Positions 13,610 to 27,700 of a stretch of DNA of 64,000 nucleotides are shown one piece after another. The stretch spans positions 1,860,001 through 1,924,000 of the forward strand of contig NC_134284.1 of NCBI RefSeq assembly GCF_949628215.1. The letters run 5' to 3'. The notes below the pieces were generated by a model. The model was not told the DNA's origin. It was given only the letters and a program-made list of their open reading frames with translations, and searched no databases. The DNA comes from Phalacrocorax aristotelis. Its lineage: Eukaryota > Chordata > Aves > Suliformes > Phalacrocoracidae. Positions within the stretch are counted from its first letter, which is position 1. Each line of letters begins with the position of its first letter. Made by a program: the position numbers and the translations under genes.

Positions 13610-15057
13610 CTATGGACCACCCAACATGATTGTGATGTTGCTACTACCACAAAAAAAGGCAGAAGAATAAAAACAAAGACAGGTTTCAGTTAGGATAAGA
13701 GGTCTCCCTTATCTACCAGACAGAGGCATAAGAGATAGTAATTAGATCCAACACAACAGATTCTTCTCCATCTGAGTTCTTTAAATCAAGACAAGATCTT
13801 TCTGTGGCAGGTATGCCAAATTCTGGTAGAACTTGTAGGTTTTCCAGAGGAATTGATTAATATGATTCAGCAGACTATGTTAGACAAAGCATGACAATAC
13901 GATTGCCTATTTCTGTCTAAAAAGCTACATCAGGGTTTTTTTTTTATTGGGTCAGGGGATGCTTTAACTGCAGAGCCACAGACCATCTCTATTCATATAA
14001 AAAAACACTGGATGTCACAGCCCTGTGGACTTGCGTTATGTGATGCATGCATATCAGATAAACCAGTTATAGGCACTTGTCTGAAACAGAACCAAATATT
14101 TTGATCGAAATAGCATTTACACTACCCTTAAAGAAACCAGCCAAGACAAGGCCTGCCTTCATCACAGTTTGGTGTTTAATACAGGCCACTAAGGCAAGGC
14201 ATGAAAGACAATTTTATTGTTGCAACCCATTTTCTCAGCATCAACACAGAAATTGTTTTTACTTATTCTAGCAAGTAAATAGTATTAAGTGAGTCACTGT
14301 GCTCTAGTGCAGCTTCCTTCCCTTCTTTGGTCTATCGTCTAGGCTTAAACACCTATCTTCACACTTCGTCCAGTGTTTCTCTCCATTTGCAGTCACCACA
14401 GGAATTAGCCTTTATATAAATATGCTCCTGGATATTACTGGTGTGCTGAGCATCACAGGTGAGGAAAAACAAGCAATTAATACCCAATTTGAAAGCTGAA
14501 AATATTCAGACATCCCTTTTCTTCTACTGACTGTGGTCTTCACATACCTGTCTCCCTGCGCTAGGGAGCATGGTGAAAAAATGAGATCCGAAGATAGGCA
14601 GCTAGCCCTGAGATGTGAAGGGTGAGTTGTTAGCTGCCTGAACATTATCAGATTCTCCAGACCTTTCAGAAGCTGTCCAGCTCTAATGAGCATGTGTTGG
14701 TGCTTGTGCAGCATCCAGTACACAACTGCTTCATGATAAAATGTTTGATGGGGTTTGAAAAAAATCAGAGGTTTATCCCTGACCTGTTTTACCTGTTCAG
14801 TCTTAATTTACTGGGAGAAGGCATTACAGTTTTGTGTGATGTACTGTGTCGACTTTTCTGGTTGAGACTTTATTGACCAAGTGCTCTTCTGCTGCTCTGA
14901 CAAGTTGACTTGAAACATACCCCATCTGCCTTGCTAACCTCAAGGAAATTTGCTGTAGCTTGTTCACTGCTTTGAACCAGCTGACCCTCGTTTTCTGCCT
15001 TAGAGACGGTTGCTGGTTACCAGTGCTTTATGGGATTTGCTGCAGTGTATGACATAA
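13610..15057. other. Intergenic DNA, nothing recognised
   Basis: No gene or RNA recognised. A T run occurs near 13,938. Small open frames at 14,077 and 14,412 have no features. Confidence 0.5.
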
Positions 15058-15345
15058 TATCTCTGATAAAAATGTACAGCCACTAAAATACATATAGCAA
15101 ACAATGATGCAAGCAATAACAGATAATAGATAAATTATAATAAAATACAGATAAAGCATATAACTATATAAACATGTATAATATATATTTATTCAGATAT
15201 CTCTGATAATCTATAGCTATATGTGGATAGTGACAGTGTAGATCAATAACACTACCCTATAAAACAGTATATAAATATAATACTGATAATCCCTATAGAG
15301 ATCTATTTTATATTTAGATATATAGACAGCTATAAATTGTGTTTG
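15058..15345. repeat. AT-rich low-complexity tract
   Basis: About 290 bp dominated by A and T, with many ATA, TATA and GATA-like words (ATAATATATATTTATTC, CTATAGCTATATG, ATATTTAGATATATAG). There is no fixed repeat unit. It is probably an AT-rich simple region that may act only as easily melted DNA; no function can be assigned. Confidence 0.7.
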
Positions 15346-18300
15346 GAAGATTCTTCAGAGCAGTGGTTAGCAATTTGAAGCAAGAATGCTACAGAAAATA
15401 TCCTGTATACAAGAATTTCCACCTCTTTTTATCTGCATGAATCCTCTATTGTCTGCACCTCAGAAAGGAATTAGAAATTACTTGGTTTTATCTTAACTGA
15501 AACCATTTGCACTACTGAGCTCATCCTGTATTATTTGGACCGTCTGCTACATCATCATCTTGTAAGACCTGTGTGCTGAGTAAGAAAGTCAGGATTCTGC
15601 TGGGTGATGGGTTTTATATGTTCTAGCAGCTGATATACCATTAGTCCTTCAAACTCTGGTAAAGTCATTGTATTACCAAGTGTCTGAAGAGGAATGACAT
15701 ATCACACTACTCTGACAATTCTGCCTTGGGCAAGGGCAATCATGTGTCTTGTGATGTTTAAAACTACCTAGAAAGTCTTGTAGAGGCTGATAGGAAATTC
15801 TACACTCTTACTGGCTTTTTTATTTTACCAAGTAAGAAGATTCAAGCTAGATTTGAACCACCTTGTACTTGTGAGGCATTATGTCTAGTAATCTAGGTGG
15901 GGACATAACATTAACTACAAGGGAATCGTGATACATCATAAAGGATGTTAAAAGACTTCATGTAGGGACTGACATCATCTCTGGCTTATCAGAAACCTTT
16001 TGAAATTTGAGTGTATAAAGTCTCATGGCTATGGCTCCATCTCTGGAGGAAACTGGAACATCTAAACCTCTCTCCTCCAGCATTTTGCTTGCAAAGGAGG
16101 TAACGAGCGTAAGAAACTGTGTTGCACTGTCTTATTAAGACTATCAAGAGAGACTGGCAAGCAAGGCAAACTTCAGTTTCTTGGGCACAGTGAGAAATGT
16201 CTTACGCTGCAAAGTCACTGACCTGATTTCAGGTGTTGATTGCTAGGAAGTGAATTGGCTTTTGACAGCTTCCCTTCATCTAGCAAGTGATGGCTTGGAT
16301 TGCACTGAGGTGAAGGCTGATTGCTACTTGCCTTCTCACACAGCTGTCTGGCAAACCTGAGCTGTCTTTGCGTCAGCAATGAAAGCATCAGCCGGAATAG
16401 CAGCTTCTCGGCTCTGTCTTTGAAGGGAGTTATACACAGGCCATAATCTCAAAATGCTTTTTTTTTTTCCAGCTTAGTAGGCAGGTGAGGGCTCATGGTA
16501 AGATTTGTCCTAATAAAAGAAGCGCAATACAAGGAAGGATGTAGGTCAGGCTTGCACAGAGAGTAAGTTCCTCTTTGTTATTAAATATTTTTATAGTGGT
16601 AGCTCAAAGAAACCTCAGTCACAAGAAGAAAAACCTTCCTTTTAGATGTGCAGACACAGTCCTAGAATTCATGATCTGAATTAGAGGTGCCAAGTGATTG
16701 AATGGCTCATAGGATGGATATTGTGAACTCGGGAGGTTTAAATAGCCCATGTAGCATTTGCGATGCTTCATTAGCCCACATGGCATGTTCAGAATAGAAA
16801 ACTTTTCTTTTTGGTCACTGAAAAGATAATTTTTTAGATATACACTCACTGCAAAGTGGCACAGCATTCCCTTCCCAAAGTTGCAAACTGGATCAAATAG
16901 GGGCTGAAAACTGTGAATCTCTTACCCCTTATTTAGATAATTGGGTTATAGCTGTATGTATCTACATCCATCTACCTACGTGTATGACTCTTTAATATAG
17001 GTTAAAGAAAACACATCAAAATAACTTCATGGTTTCAAAGTTCAGACCTCAAATCTTAGGGTATTTGTGAATTTAAGCTGCATGTGCATGTCTGATTTAG
17101 CATTGGTGCATATGCATGTAGATGTACAGTTACCTGACCTTTTGGGTGTTTCTCAAAACACTTGCCTTGTCTGACCCTAAAAGGAATTTGTTTTTCTATT
17201 GAATGATACTGAGTAACATCATGCTTGAATAAAAATACTGTTTAAAATGTTATTAGTGTGGGTAAAGTAGGTCTATTCTTGCTTCTCCCTGATTTTGAGT
17301 GTGATGGGAAAACACAGCAACTTGCTACCGCAAATTGCATCATCCCTAACTAATATCAGGTAAAACAAGCATTACCCACTGTTTTAAATACCTGCTCTAA
17401 GAGAGAAATTCAGAAGAGATCCCTAACAAGAACCAATTAACTAAGTACCTCTGATGAGCTTCAATAACATCCTAAGAGTTATAAAGGCCTACTATCATGT
17501 GGGAAAGGAGACAGAGAAGAATCCTTTGGCCAAGCATAAATCTAATTTAAAAATAGATTATAAACATGCTGACTAACTGACCCAGTTTTACTTCTGCATA
17601 TAATACCGTATGCTGTTCCTTGCTTACAAACTTGTAACTCCTGTTCATGTCAGCAATAGCAGTTATTTAATTTCTAAAGCAACAAAAGCCATTTTTTCTA
17701 CTGCTGTTGCAAGAAAAGTCCACAGGATAATATGATCAGAATTAAAATAAAAATAATAGACCTTCCAACAATTTCATTCAAGCAATTCGCCCTTGCCAAA
17801 AAAGAGAGGAAGGTAATGAGTGTAGGGAATAAACACTTCAGGGGTAGGTAAAATGTTCCACAGTTTAATCAGTTGGGTGTGCACATCTGCATGGAAAACA
17901 CAGCTTCTAACCTGTGCTGTGTGGGAACTGGGAGGGGAGGCCAGAGAGGAGAAGTTTTTAAATTGTCAGATGAAGCTGACACCTGAATGCATCTCTTCAG
18001 CTCTGTTCTTGTGGCCTTTGGTAAGCCAAAATCATGTATGACACTTAGGGAAAATCAACACTGCGTTCATTCATTTACTTTTTTTCATGTTACATCCTCA
18101 GACTATGGCTTTTTCTTTTCTTTTTTTTTTTTTTTTTTAACTTTTAAAAAGTGTAGACATTTGTATTTTTGTGATAATGTAATTTATACTTTTTCAGATA
18201 AAAATTTAACTATTATACTTTTTTCCTGCTTTTTCCATGCTTTTATCTTATTTATTCCAGAAATATTTTCTCTCCTCCTCATCTGTATGCCTGTCATCCC

Positions 18301-19104
18301 CTGCTTCCTTTTCTGAGAATAGACTCAATATAGCTTAGCTTAATGATCATCTCTAATTTTCATCCTTCATTTGCTTCACTTTAGCAATTATTTAGCTAGC
18401 AATTATTGGATTAATAAGAACTTGCCTGTAGAATTATGTCATTTAATTAACAAAGAAGGATACAAAATTCCCGGTGTGTTTGGAAGAGACAGAAAGAGTA
18501 AGAATAAAAGTCTTCTATGAAGCAGTATAGCACTAGTGAGACGTTCTTATCACAACTGGTGACATGCCCTCTCGTGGTCATACTGCAACAAGAGCAATCC
18601 CTTATTTTAATTAAGAGCAGGCTACTGTTCAGCTAGTACTTGAGCATTTTAATTTGGTAAGACTGGTTTTAAAGCATGTGTCAGAGCCCTAAGGTGTAGT
18701 TTGCTGGGCAGAACTGTGCTACAAGGAGAGAAACATCGGTTAGGAAAAAGTGAAATCATGTGTTGAACTGTCCCCACAGTTTTGGGGCATAGTTTTTGTG
18801 GCAGTATCCTGGAAACACAGATGAACATTCCCTGTTCAGAAATAAAAAGGACTTCATCAGATGGTTTGTGTATATTGTGTACTTTCTACAGACTCCCAGT
18901 GTTATATATTGAATCCTAAAACTAAATAAGCAGATCTGGAAGACCAAAGACATAATGACAAGACCTAATTTCTGATCTGCAGTTGAATATAAATCAGAAA
19001 CTTATTTTTGTTGAAAGTAACAAGGTACACTTGTTTTCTAGGACAAAGTACTCTGATTTAATTAGGAACATGCAATTATGTTCTTCTTTGGGTTTGAATG
19101 GATA
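15346..19104. other. Intergenic DNA, no gene recognised
   Basis: No supported gene. It includes a long T-rich tract (18,110-18,138, ending in an 18-T run). A polypyrimidine tract plus CAG near 16,460-16,473 resembles a splice acceptor but has no coding sequence behind it. Confidence 0.5.
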
Positions 19105-19456
19105 GTTGTGGTGTAGCCGGCAGCTCAGCCCCACGCAGCCGCTCGCTCCCTCCCCCACCGGCGGGATGGGGGAGAGAATCAGAAGGGTAAAAGTGAGAAA
19201 GCTCGTGGGTCGAGACAAGAACAGTTTAATAATTAAAATAAAATCATAACAAAAACAATAGTAATGCAACGAAAAGGAAAATAACGTGAGAGAGAGGCAA
19301 AACTCGGGGCGGAGGGGGAATGAACAACCCGAACAAAGCGCACGTGACGCAGCCGCCCACCGCCCCAGTGCTGCCAGACCCTGAGCCACAACCACCTCCC
19401 CTGCGTGCCAGCTGCCCCAGTTAATATACTGGTCATGGCATCACATGGTATGGAAA
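19105..19456 (+). mobile_element. Truncated second copy of the solo-LTR family
   Basis: It starts around GTTGTGGTGTAGCCGGCAG and carries the same block order as the copy at 13,037: CCACGCAGCCGCTCGCTCCC, GGGATGGGGGAGAGAATC, GACAAGAACAGTTTAATAAT, then a GGCATCACATGGTATGGAA block at 19,436-19,454. The 3' half (the CTTCTTG, GGTGGGGTGGGG and ATAGCCCCATAC blocks) is absent. It preserves many CpG sites that the first copy has lost (for example CGGGGCGGAGG and CGCACGTGACGCAGCCG), so it is probably younger or a different subfamily. The minus-strand frames at 19,233-19,436 are LTR shadows. Confidence 0.85.
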
Positions 19457-22400
19457 GAATATACTACAGGCACTACAGTGAAAAGAATTAACTATTTCTC
19501 CAAAATTATCCATAGGTGATGAATCAGCTGTCTTCATTTACATTTAATTTGAGCTAGGCATCACATCTTTGAGTCATTGTAATTTCTGTGAGAATTAGAG
19601 CCCCTCATTGCTCTTGCCACAAGCATGCCTAATGATGCAGAGAGCAGCATTACATCTGCTATTACGTCACTAGTTAAAATGTATTTTTTTCCTCTAAAAA
19701 CATCACAACACCATTTTCATTCCCCATACTTACAGGTACCAATAGATACACATGTAACAGAAGAAAGTGTTTTGCAACTTAAAATCTCTGAAAGTGGTGA
19801 CTATGGTTTACAAAATTTCACAGAACACCTTTGGTGCCCTTTATTCAGGAACTTGGCCTGCATGGCAGATGCCGTCATACGGCGTTGATAAAGAAGGTTG
19901 CAACAGTTGAAATTTAATGGCCTTTACACTAGGAAGTGTGCTAAAGGTTATTGAATAACAAATACCTAGATGTCCACAAAACACAGTCAGAAACTATAAC
20001 TTTGTTTTAATCCCGCCCTTGTAGATTCTTCCAGCAGATCCATGGATTTCTTGTAAAGGGTGCCCCAGTCTGGACACAAGAACAGTAGTCCCACTGAAAT
20101 CATCACCTTAGTATCAGGGCAACATAGCAGCAAGGCTTCCATTCAGGGTAAAATCCACAACAGCACAGCGCCGTTTTCTGCCTACTATTACCCCAGCTGT
20201 ATTTCTATGTTTTATTATTCTTGCTTGAAGCTTTTAACCAGCATTTGTCTATCAGATTTCTCTCATTTTTTTCCAGAGCTTATCTCTGATCTGCAAAAAG
20301 ATCTTGATTTCTGATTCTGTCACCCAGCATGTGTTTTTTCCCAGCTGGGTTTAAGCTGGTTCATTGCATAACCCATGTACCGTCTCCACATAAATTTATA
20401 TTAAATTATTAAAAATTATTGCAGGCCGAAGAACTACTCACCCCTGTTGGAGGTGATGACCTCACTGTCTCATGAAGTAGGACTCCTTGAGTTAGGGTCT
20501 AACTGTGGCCTTTTTTGTTCTCCTAAAAATGTGTTTTCTTCAGGCTGGTATATTCCTCCTAGCTTATTGCTGTCCATATGCTCACCATACGTGCACCAGA
20601 GGTACCAGCTTGCTCTAACAGTAGCCCAGTGACATTGGACTCAGAGAGTCCTGTCTACATTTGCTGGTCCCCAATCGCCTTCCCTGCCAGCAGCGTGAAG
20701 GGCAAGAGGGAAGGGTCTAATGCGTCTGTTTTACTGCTCCAGTGCTCCTGCGAAATGTCCCCAAAGCAATCCTATGGCTAGTTATAGCAGCTGTGGACCT
20801 TCTTTGTCTTTACAGGACAAGACAGCAAAGCAACAAATTCAGGATAAGTTCAAGTCTGAAGTTAGAAAAATCATCATAATGCAAATTGTCTATTGAATCG
20901 AGCTTCCATGTTTTTCAAATGTACATCAGTAGAGCAGCCTGGTATCAGTGGCTGGATAACCATAGTTGCTGAATATTTCTAAAGAAAAATGTCCTTATAT
21001 AGTTTTATTACTATGGATACTTTCTCACATAAAATATAACAGCTTATTCTTCCAAATCAACTAAAAAGTTTTAAATAGATGGACTCGAAACAAGACTGAA
21101 AGATAGGTGCATAAAACTGCTCTGAAAAATCTGGGCCATATTTCATATAGCTTTGATTATGCACTTCTAAAGAAGGGAAGTGCTCATTGAAGTTAATGAA
21201 TATTTTGGTTCCTTATCAACTTGTGGATCAGTGCCTTGATATAAACACAGCTGGTGTGTGTTCAAACACATTTTCTACTGCTCCACAAGTCATAGAACAT
21301 CATTTAACAAGGAGGTCTTGTGAAGATGTTTATCAAGTTAGCTTGGGTTTGGCAGAACTAGATGATGTAATCATTTTGCAATAGAAACACACACAAAATA
21401 TGCCTAAAGCTTTTCAACTCTCCCCCCAAAGAAAACCAATTTAAACAAGAAGTTGTATATTACATATTGCATAAAAAATCATCATACTTACAAACTGTAT
21501 GTGATATTTGTGAGAAATAGTTAATCTGTTGACAAAGAAGTAACTAAAATTTTTATTTACTTTCACACCATAGTACATCTGTTCTATTTGATTTTAAAAT
21601 TCTGTTACTGCAGATTAACATTTGATGTCTATCTGAGCTTTCCATGTGTAACTGCTATGGGAACAGTGGTCCTGCCTAAGATATTGCCACGCTGTACCAC
21701 GTGCTGCAGTGAATTGGATGTCTTATCCATAAATAGTTTGGTCCTGTTTCAAAACAAAAAGAATTATCACTTCTGTTTCTGGAATTTCTCCCCAAAAATC
21801 TGGAATTTGGTTGATCTCAAGGTTAGGCTTATAAGAAGAAATATGAAAAAGATCTTGGCTTGGGGTCCAAGTGGGTGTAGTCCTGGTTTCTCCGTTGTCA
21901 CCACTGGGTAAATACCAGTTTCTTCTTGTCTACAATTCCATTTTTCTTGCAAAGAAAACCCAGGCATCTGGGACAATGACATCCTGTTTGGTGTCTCTCT
22001 CCGTGTTCAACACAATTACTGCAAGACTAAAGCACCGTCAGAGACAGTGACCATGGGTCACACTAAGCATCTCTATATCTTGCAGCTACAAGCACTTGAA
22101 AGATGCAGTGACTATTTTGTCAGAGTTTTGTTGTTGTTTAGCAACACATAACCTTGTGTGGGACACTGGGGCTGTGATGCAATTAAAGTAGAATTCACTA
22201 AAGGAACAAACAAACAGCAAAAAGTTATCTAGGCAGCCTAATGAGAAACAGTGAGGATAGAAATAAAATTTAGACTCTGTTCTCATCCCTCAGGAGTAAT
22301 AGGGGGTGACCATCTCACTCTATATTCTGGATGCTAATTTCTCTAAGTTTAATCAAACCAGATCACCCCTTTTCTCTTGAAGAGCTCTGCACACCAAGTG

Positions 22401-24760
22401 TGCGTTTCCATTATAATGCCATCCTGATTGCCAGGAGCCAGGCTGCTTTTTAGTTTAATCAGTGGAATTTAATACAAGTTGTTAGAGTAACTCCTGACTT
22501 TATTTACACTCCCAGCCCTAAGACTGAAACTCAAAGCTCTCTTATGGATGAGTGTTTCCTCTATGTTGGTGCAAAGACTGTAAATCATTCCTATTGACTT
22601 TAAAAATGACAATGCTGTGATAGAAAGAAACAGTCTAAAATGAGCAGCTTATTTTTAAGATGAACTACGTTTTAGATGGTGGTTTCGTTGTACACCCTGA
22701 GTTTGTATGCTTATACACCAGTATCAGATTGTGGCTGAGGCAAAACCTCTATGATTATCTCATTTCACAAGACACGCAAACTAAATATCCATATAACTGG
22801 TAGGGATTACATATAGAAACTGACAGTCTATGGGGACTCTTGCCATAGCAAGTGTGCTCTTTTGTTTAGTTCCCTCTACTACAGCATTATTATTCATTAC
22901 AGTCTATGTAAATGAAGGTACTTTTTATTGTGCTTTAAAAATTACAAAAATACATTCCCAACAGCCTAAAGTCTCACACCACCTTAAATGTGTTAACACA
23001 TACCTATACATACATACACCTTCAGATATATCCCATAAGTGTGTTTCTTCAAGATCTATACACAAATATTTCTGCCTTTCTTTTGTCAATGACAATCACC
23101 AGTTGTATAGTGGAATATTGTTATTCGCAAGCAAAATAATGTCTAGAAAAGGAAAATTAGGGTAACTTTTTTAGGAATCCAAGCATGACAGTTTAATTAG
23201 TGAGCATTTAGTGACATTTATTAGTGAGTTAAACTTTGATACACTGTCTTGCACTGTCTGAAAAAGGTTTTTGTGAGGTCAAAATACTAATCTGCACATG
23301 CTGCGTGAGTGGTGCCTGATACTGTGCTTCTTGCTGTTGGGGATTTTCTCCAGTACAAACATTTGAGTCCAGTGGGCTGCCTGACTTATGACACAGCCTT
23401 CGTAAGGATCCTAAAATAACTTCTGCCCCCATTTGATATTTACTTTAGGAGCACACAAAACAAAGGATAGGAAAATGCTGCCACTGGTGGTACCAGCAGA
23501 AGTTAGAAGTTTCCTGTCCCCAAGGGTTCATGGCATCTTGTATAAACCTGCTACCCATCACCTTGATGCTTCCCCACACAAGGCTTGTCTACTTAGTTAT
23601 AGTTAGTAAAGTTAAGGTGAAGGAACCAATGCATCTAAGGTGATGGACATTAGATCAAACCTCTCTGGATGCTCTGACTTGGTGATTTGGGGGACAAAAA
23701 AAGAAAGCTTAGGGGTAACTGATACATAAAGTGAAAAACTAAGACCACTTTCCTTGTGACGGGAGCACTAGTTTTATTCTCTGTTTAATTCTGAGCCTAA
23801 TACGCTGATCTTCATGTACTTCTTGTGTCTAGGTGAATTGACTAAACTCCCTGTTTAGTCCCACAGCCCTTGTAATACAAATACGGAGAACTTCAGTTGA
23901 AATCTGTGCCATTGCCTGAATGCAAAAACTGGCATTAGAAGAGAACAGCTATTTTTGTTATGGCCAAGAGACAGTATCAAATTATCTTTAATAGTACCAG
24001 TGGCTGTTAGTGTTGGTTCTGATCAACAAAATAGGAGCTCTCACTTTCAGGGAAACAGAGTAAGGCTGTCCTGAGTGTGTTTGAAAATCCCACTGAAGAT
24101 GTGCCTGTTCAGAATGAGGAATTATTTATATTTGTACTGTATCTCTGCTTCTGCTTTACTCTCCTCTCTGGAAATGCAGCTCCAGTTACGTTACCAAGTT
24201 CCTACAAATCTGGACCAGAAGCGATGTTTATAAAATAAAATCAATACATCACAGTTTGCAACTAAGTCTCCTTTAAATAAACGTTGCATGGCCTCAGTAT
24301 GGAAAATAACACATTGTAGCTGTTCTTTCTGCTTTGTACTGTCCACTGCAACCTTCTGAGAAAACACAGGTAAATGATTCAGAAAAGAAGAAAACCAAGT
24401 TTGATCATGGGAGAGGTAAAATATACAAAACATTTAAATAAAGCACTATTCCCTTAGCAGCTTCTAAGCTTTTCTGCCTAATGCAGAAAACCAAAGTGAT
24501 AATTACAGCATCTGCACAGGAAGGTATATGGGGTGAAACAGCAAACAGGCATAGATACAACCTTATTTTAACCTTTCCTTTTAATCGTTCTCACAAAGTA
24601 ATAATTCCTTTATTCTCAGAGCAGAATCCCCAGCTGAAGTTTGCTCCTTTGCTTCTGTAGTTATGAATGGTACTTTCTCTTTGAGGGAAAGCCTTGCTGA
24701 GGTTGAAGCCAGTGTGGCTGTGAACTTTCCTCTCTGGCCGCTAGATGCTAGCACAGCACA
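19457..24760. other. Intergenic DNA, no gene recognised
   Basis: No coding exon or RNA gene supported. The open frames at 19,625, 20,060, 20,447, 21,187, 21,588 and 22,830 are short and without domains. Confidence 0.5.
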
Positions 24761-24794
24761 GCTCAGCTCAGCTCAGCTCAGCTCAGCTCAGCTC
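24761..24794 (+). repeat. (GCTCA)n pentanucleotide microsatellite
   Basis: Nearly seven perfect tandem copies of GCTCA cover 34 bp. They are flanked by GCACAGCACA on the left and CTGGCCGGCCGGGCTG on the right. The array is perfect, so it may be length-polymorphic. Confidence 0.95.
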
Positions 24795-27700
24795 TGGCCG
24801 GCCGGGCTGAGGGAGCCACCCCGGGTGCCACCTCGCTGGGAAGGGTCACAGTGCCACAGGAACCAGAGCACGTCACAGCCATTGGCAAGGCTGGCAGTTG
24901 CCTCCGTCCAAAAATGCAGCTCAACTTATTCAACAAGACTGTTATACCAATAGCCATACTTGGGGCTCAAGAGTGAAAACCTGTAGGACGGTTTGAGCAG
25001 CGCTACGGAGTTTTAGCTGATCGACCCAGTTATATATTAAATTATTTTGGTGCAGGTACAGGGGTTTATTGTATTATGAAATAACATACCTTACAAAATT
25101 ACCAAAAACCCATCAATGATAATTGCAAATCAATATTCTGAGGGTTTTAGAAGATCAGATTCAGTAACGAAAATGGAGTAAAAACTAGGGAAAAGAATCT
25201 TAACTGGATTTTTCTGAAGAGAGATGTGAGGCATTGTGTATATATGTATAGGAGAAGCAAATCTTAGTCAAGTTCGATCCATTTAGAAATTCTGCTTTTC
25301 AGAAAGTTATTGGTACTGGTATTGGCATTTCTTTAACATTATTTCTTTAACAGTTGTTATTTCAGGTGTTTTTGAGAAGAAATAATAAGGAAACAATAAT
25401 AAAATGTATTCTTTGTAAGTGTAGGGATTTTACCATTAAAGAAAAAAAAATCTTAGCTAGAAGAATACCAGAAAACTTAGAAACTAAAAGTCAGGAATTT
25501 CCAGAATCAAGATGTGTACGTTATCTTGATTTGGTCCATGTGTGCAAAGATGATGACAGTCATTAAATTAATAACTATACTGTGCTTTTTCTAAAGACTG
25601 GAGACCTCATTTAGTGCACACGAAATGGTAATTATTTATTAGTTACTTTTCTCCACTTGATCCCATATATACCCCTCTGCATTATTTACTGTACAAACCA
25701 TACACGCTCTGCTTTCAATATAGAATTATTGTTTATCTCTTCGCAGTGTCCTCTGTGTTCATAGTATCCTCATTTTCTACCCACAGTTAATGAAGTTTGA
25801 ACTTTTCTGTACAGCACCTAGAAGGCCAGATGATCATATTCTCATCTTTTGGATAAGAGGCTGAGCCACAGAGGGTAAACCCAGCATTTCTCCACAAAAT
25901 TAATCAATCTCATACCCTGTACAAGAAACAAGTTCTACAAACTTCGGTGGCTCTTGAGCATCTTGTAATGGATTTTATGTTCAAAACCCAGACTGGCTTC
26001 AGTTACTGTAAGTGCTCCATACCTTTGCAGGATGCATCCCAGATTTGGAAGCCAGAAGAAATGTCTTTCCCTGCATGATGCTGAACGGATGAGGTGGAAT
26101 CCATTTCTTCAAAGCAGGCCTCAGCTGCCTTGGGCAGTCCCTTCTCGCCTTTCCTGACACTCCTGGCCTATCCTGTCTGTTTGGCCCCTTCTGCAACAAA
26201 TAAAGTATACAACACATTCCTGACACAAAGGCTGCCCTCCTTACCTAATTTTGAGTTCTTGCTCTGAACCAGTGGCATACCAATGCAGGAAACAGAGTAT
26301 TGATTCAGCCCTATGCTACACTGCAATCACATCACCGAGAGGCACTGTTGTCTTTGGATAAAGTACCAGCAGTGGAAAATGATGGTTTGGTGGGTAAAGG
26401 ACCCCTGTGCCCAGCCCTGGAGCTAACCAAACAAGCTGCCCTGCTCCATCAAGATTGCCCTACCCTTAAATGCAGGAATATTTCAGAATCAGAGAGTAAA
26501 AAGTGACCCTGTTGTCTGGTACTTGGGCTTTTTGTTGAGATTACCTCTACTACCAGCTGTGAAATTGCCTTGGAGATTTATTTATCCACTGGGAACTAAG
26601 AGAGACTGAGTCATTTTGCACTCACACAGTGACTACTCAGAGTGAGTCAACTGATCTGAATTAAGGTAAAGGCAACAAACAACCAGCACCTCATTTCCAG
26701 GCTCTGATTCATTCTTTTCTCAGAGGGACCCCGAACTTTAACAAAACTGATTTATCTGTGTCAGTTCAAACTCCTTCGATCAAACCTGCAGACAACCTAA
26801 GGCATCAGATCCTGATCTCGGTTGCTGTGAATGTGGAGTGAAAAAGCACTAGTAGCGTCAACAGATTTATATTAGATTGGTTCCATTTGTGCTGAACTAC
26901 CACAAAACAGTTTTAGCCTTGGAACTGGCAGCTTAGTTACATTAATGTGAAGGTCCTGGTCACTGCACCAGAGGTAAGAGGACAGAAAGCTTTTCCTTTT
27001 AATGGCATTTCTGCCAGCTTGTATTTCTGTCATGAATATTCTTTTAAAATAGCCCTCCGAAGGCAAGGAAAACAAAAAAATAAGGAGAACAAAGAGAGTG
27101 TCATTAGTAATCCAAGTAGGGTTTCGTTCCTGAGAAAGGATTAACAATGAAGACAAAGAGCAGAATGAGAAGGCAATTGATGTTGTCATTATCAGCAATT
27201 TCTTCGAATTAAGATGGTAAGTCTTGTATTCAGCAAGCAATATTCATTGTGGATTGCATGTGAAAACATTTGTAAGAAATAAAAATAAGTCTTTAGAACA
27301 GGGCAGCAGAAATATGGCCTGGATTGGGATCTTGGGTAAATTCCATCAGGACTCCACTGCAGCTCTAGCCGTGCATTATGTTACTTGATCCTGGGGAGAT
27401 CCTGTATTTTTTCACTGTTCTCCTCAGGGAAAAGTTAAGCACATGAAGTTTTTGGCAGACCAGCCAAAGCTGGAGTGTACGCATTGCTTTCTACTTTGCA
27501 GATCTATGCAGAAACTACGTAGCAAACCTCAGCAAAATTAAATGAGTAGCCTGGTTTAGAGTGAAGGAAACTTTAATAATATTACAGAGAAAGAAATTGA
27601 GCTGGGAATTTCCTTCTTTGCAATAGTGAAGAGCTTCACCATGTAACTAATGGTGAGTTTTAATACAATATGTGGTAGGGAGGGCTGAAGAACCTCAGCT

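Noticed and set aside
16455-16480. T run followed by CCAG, splice-acceptor-like
   Set aside because: No coding frame or conserved exon follows it.
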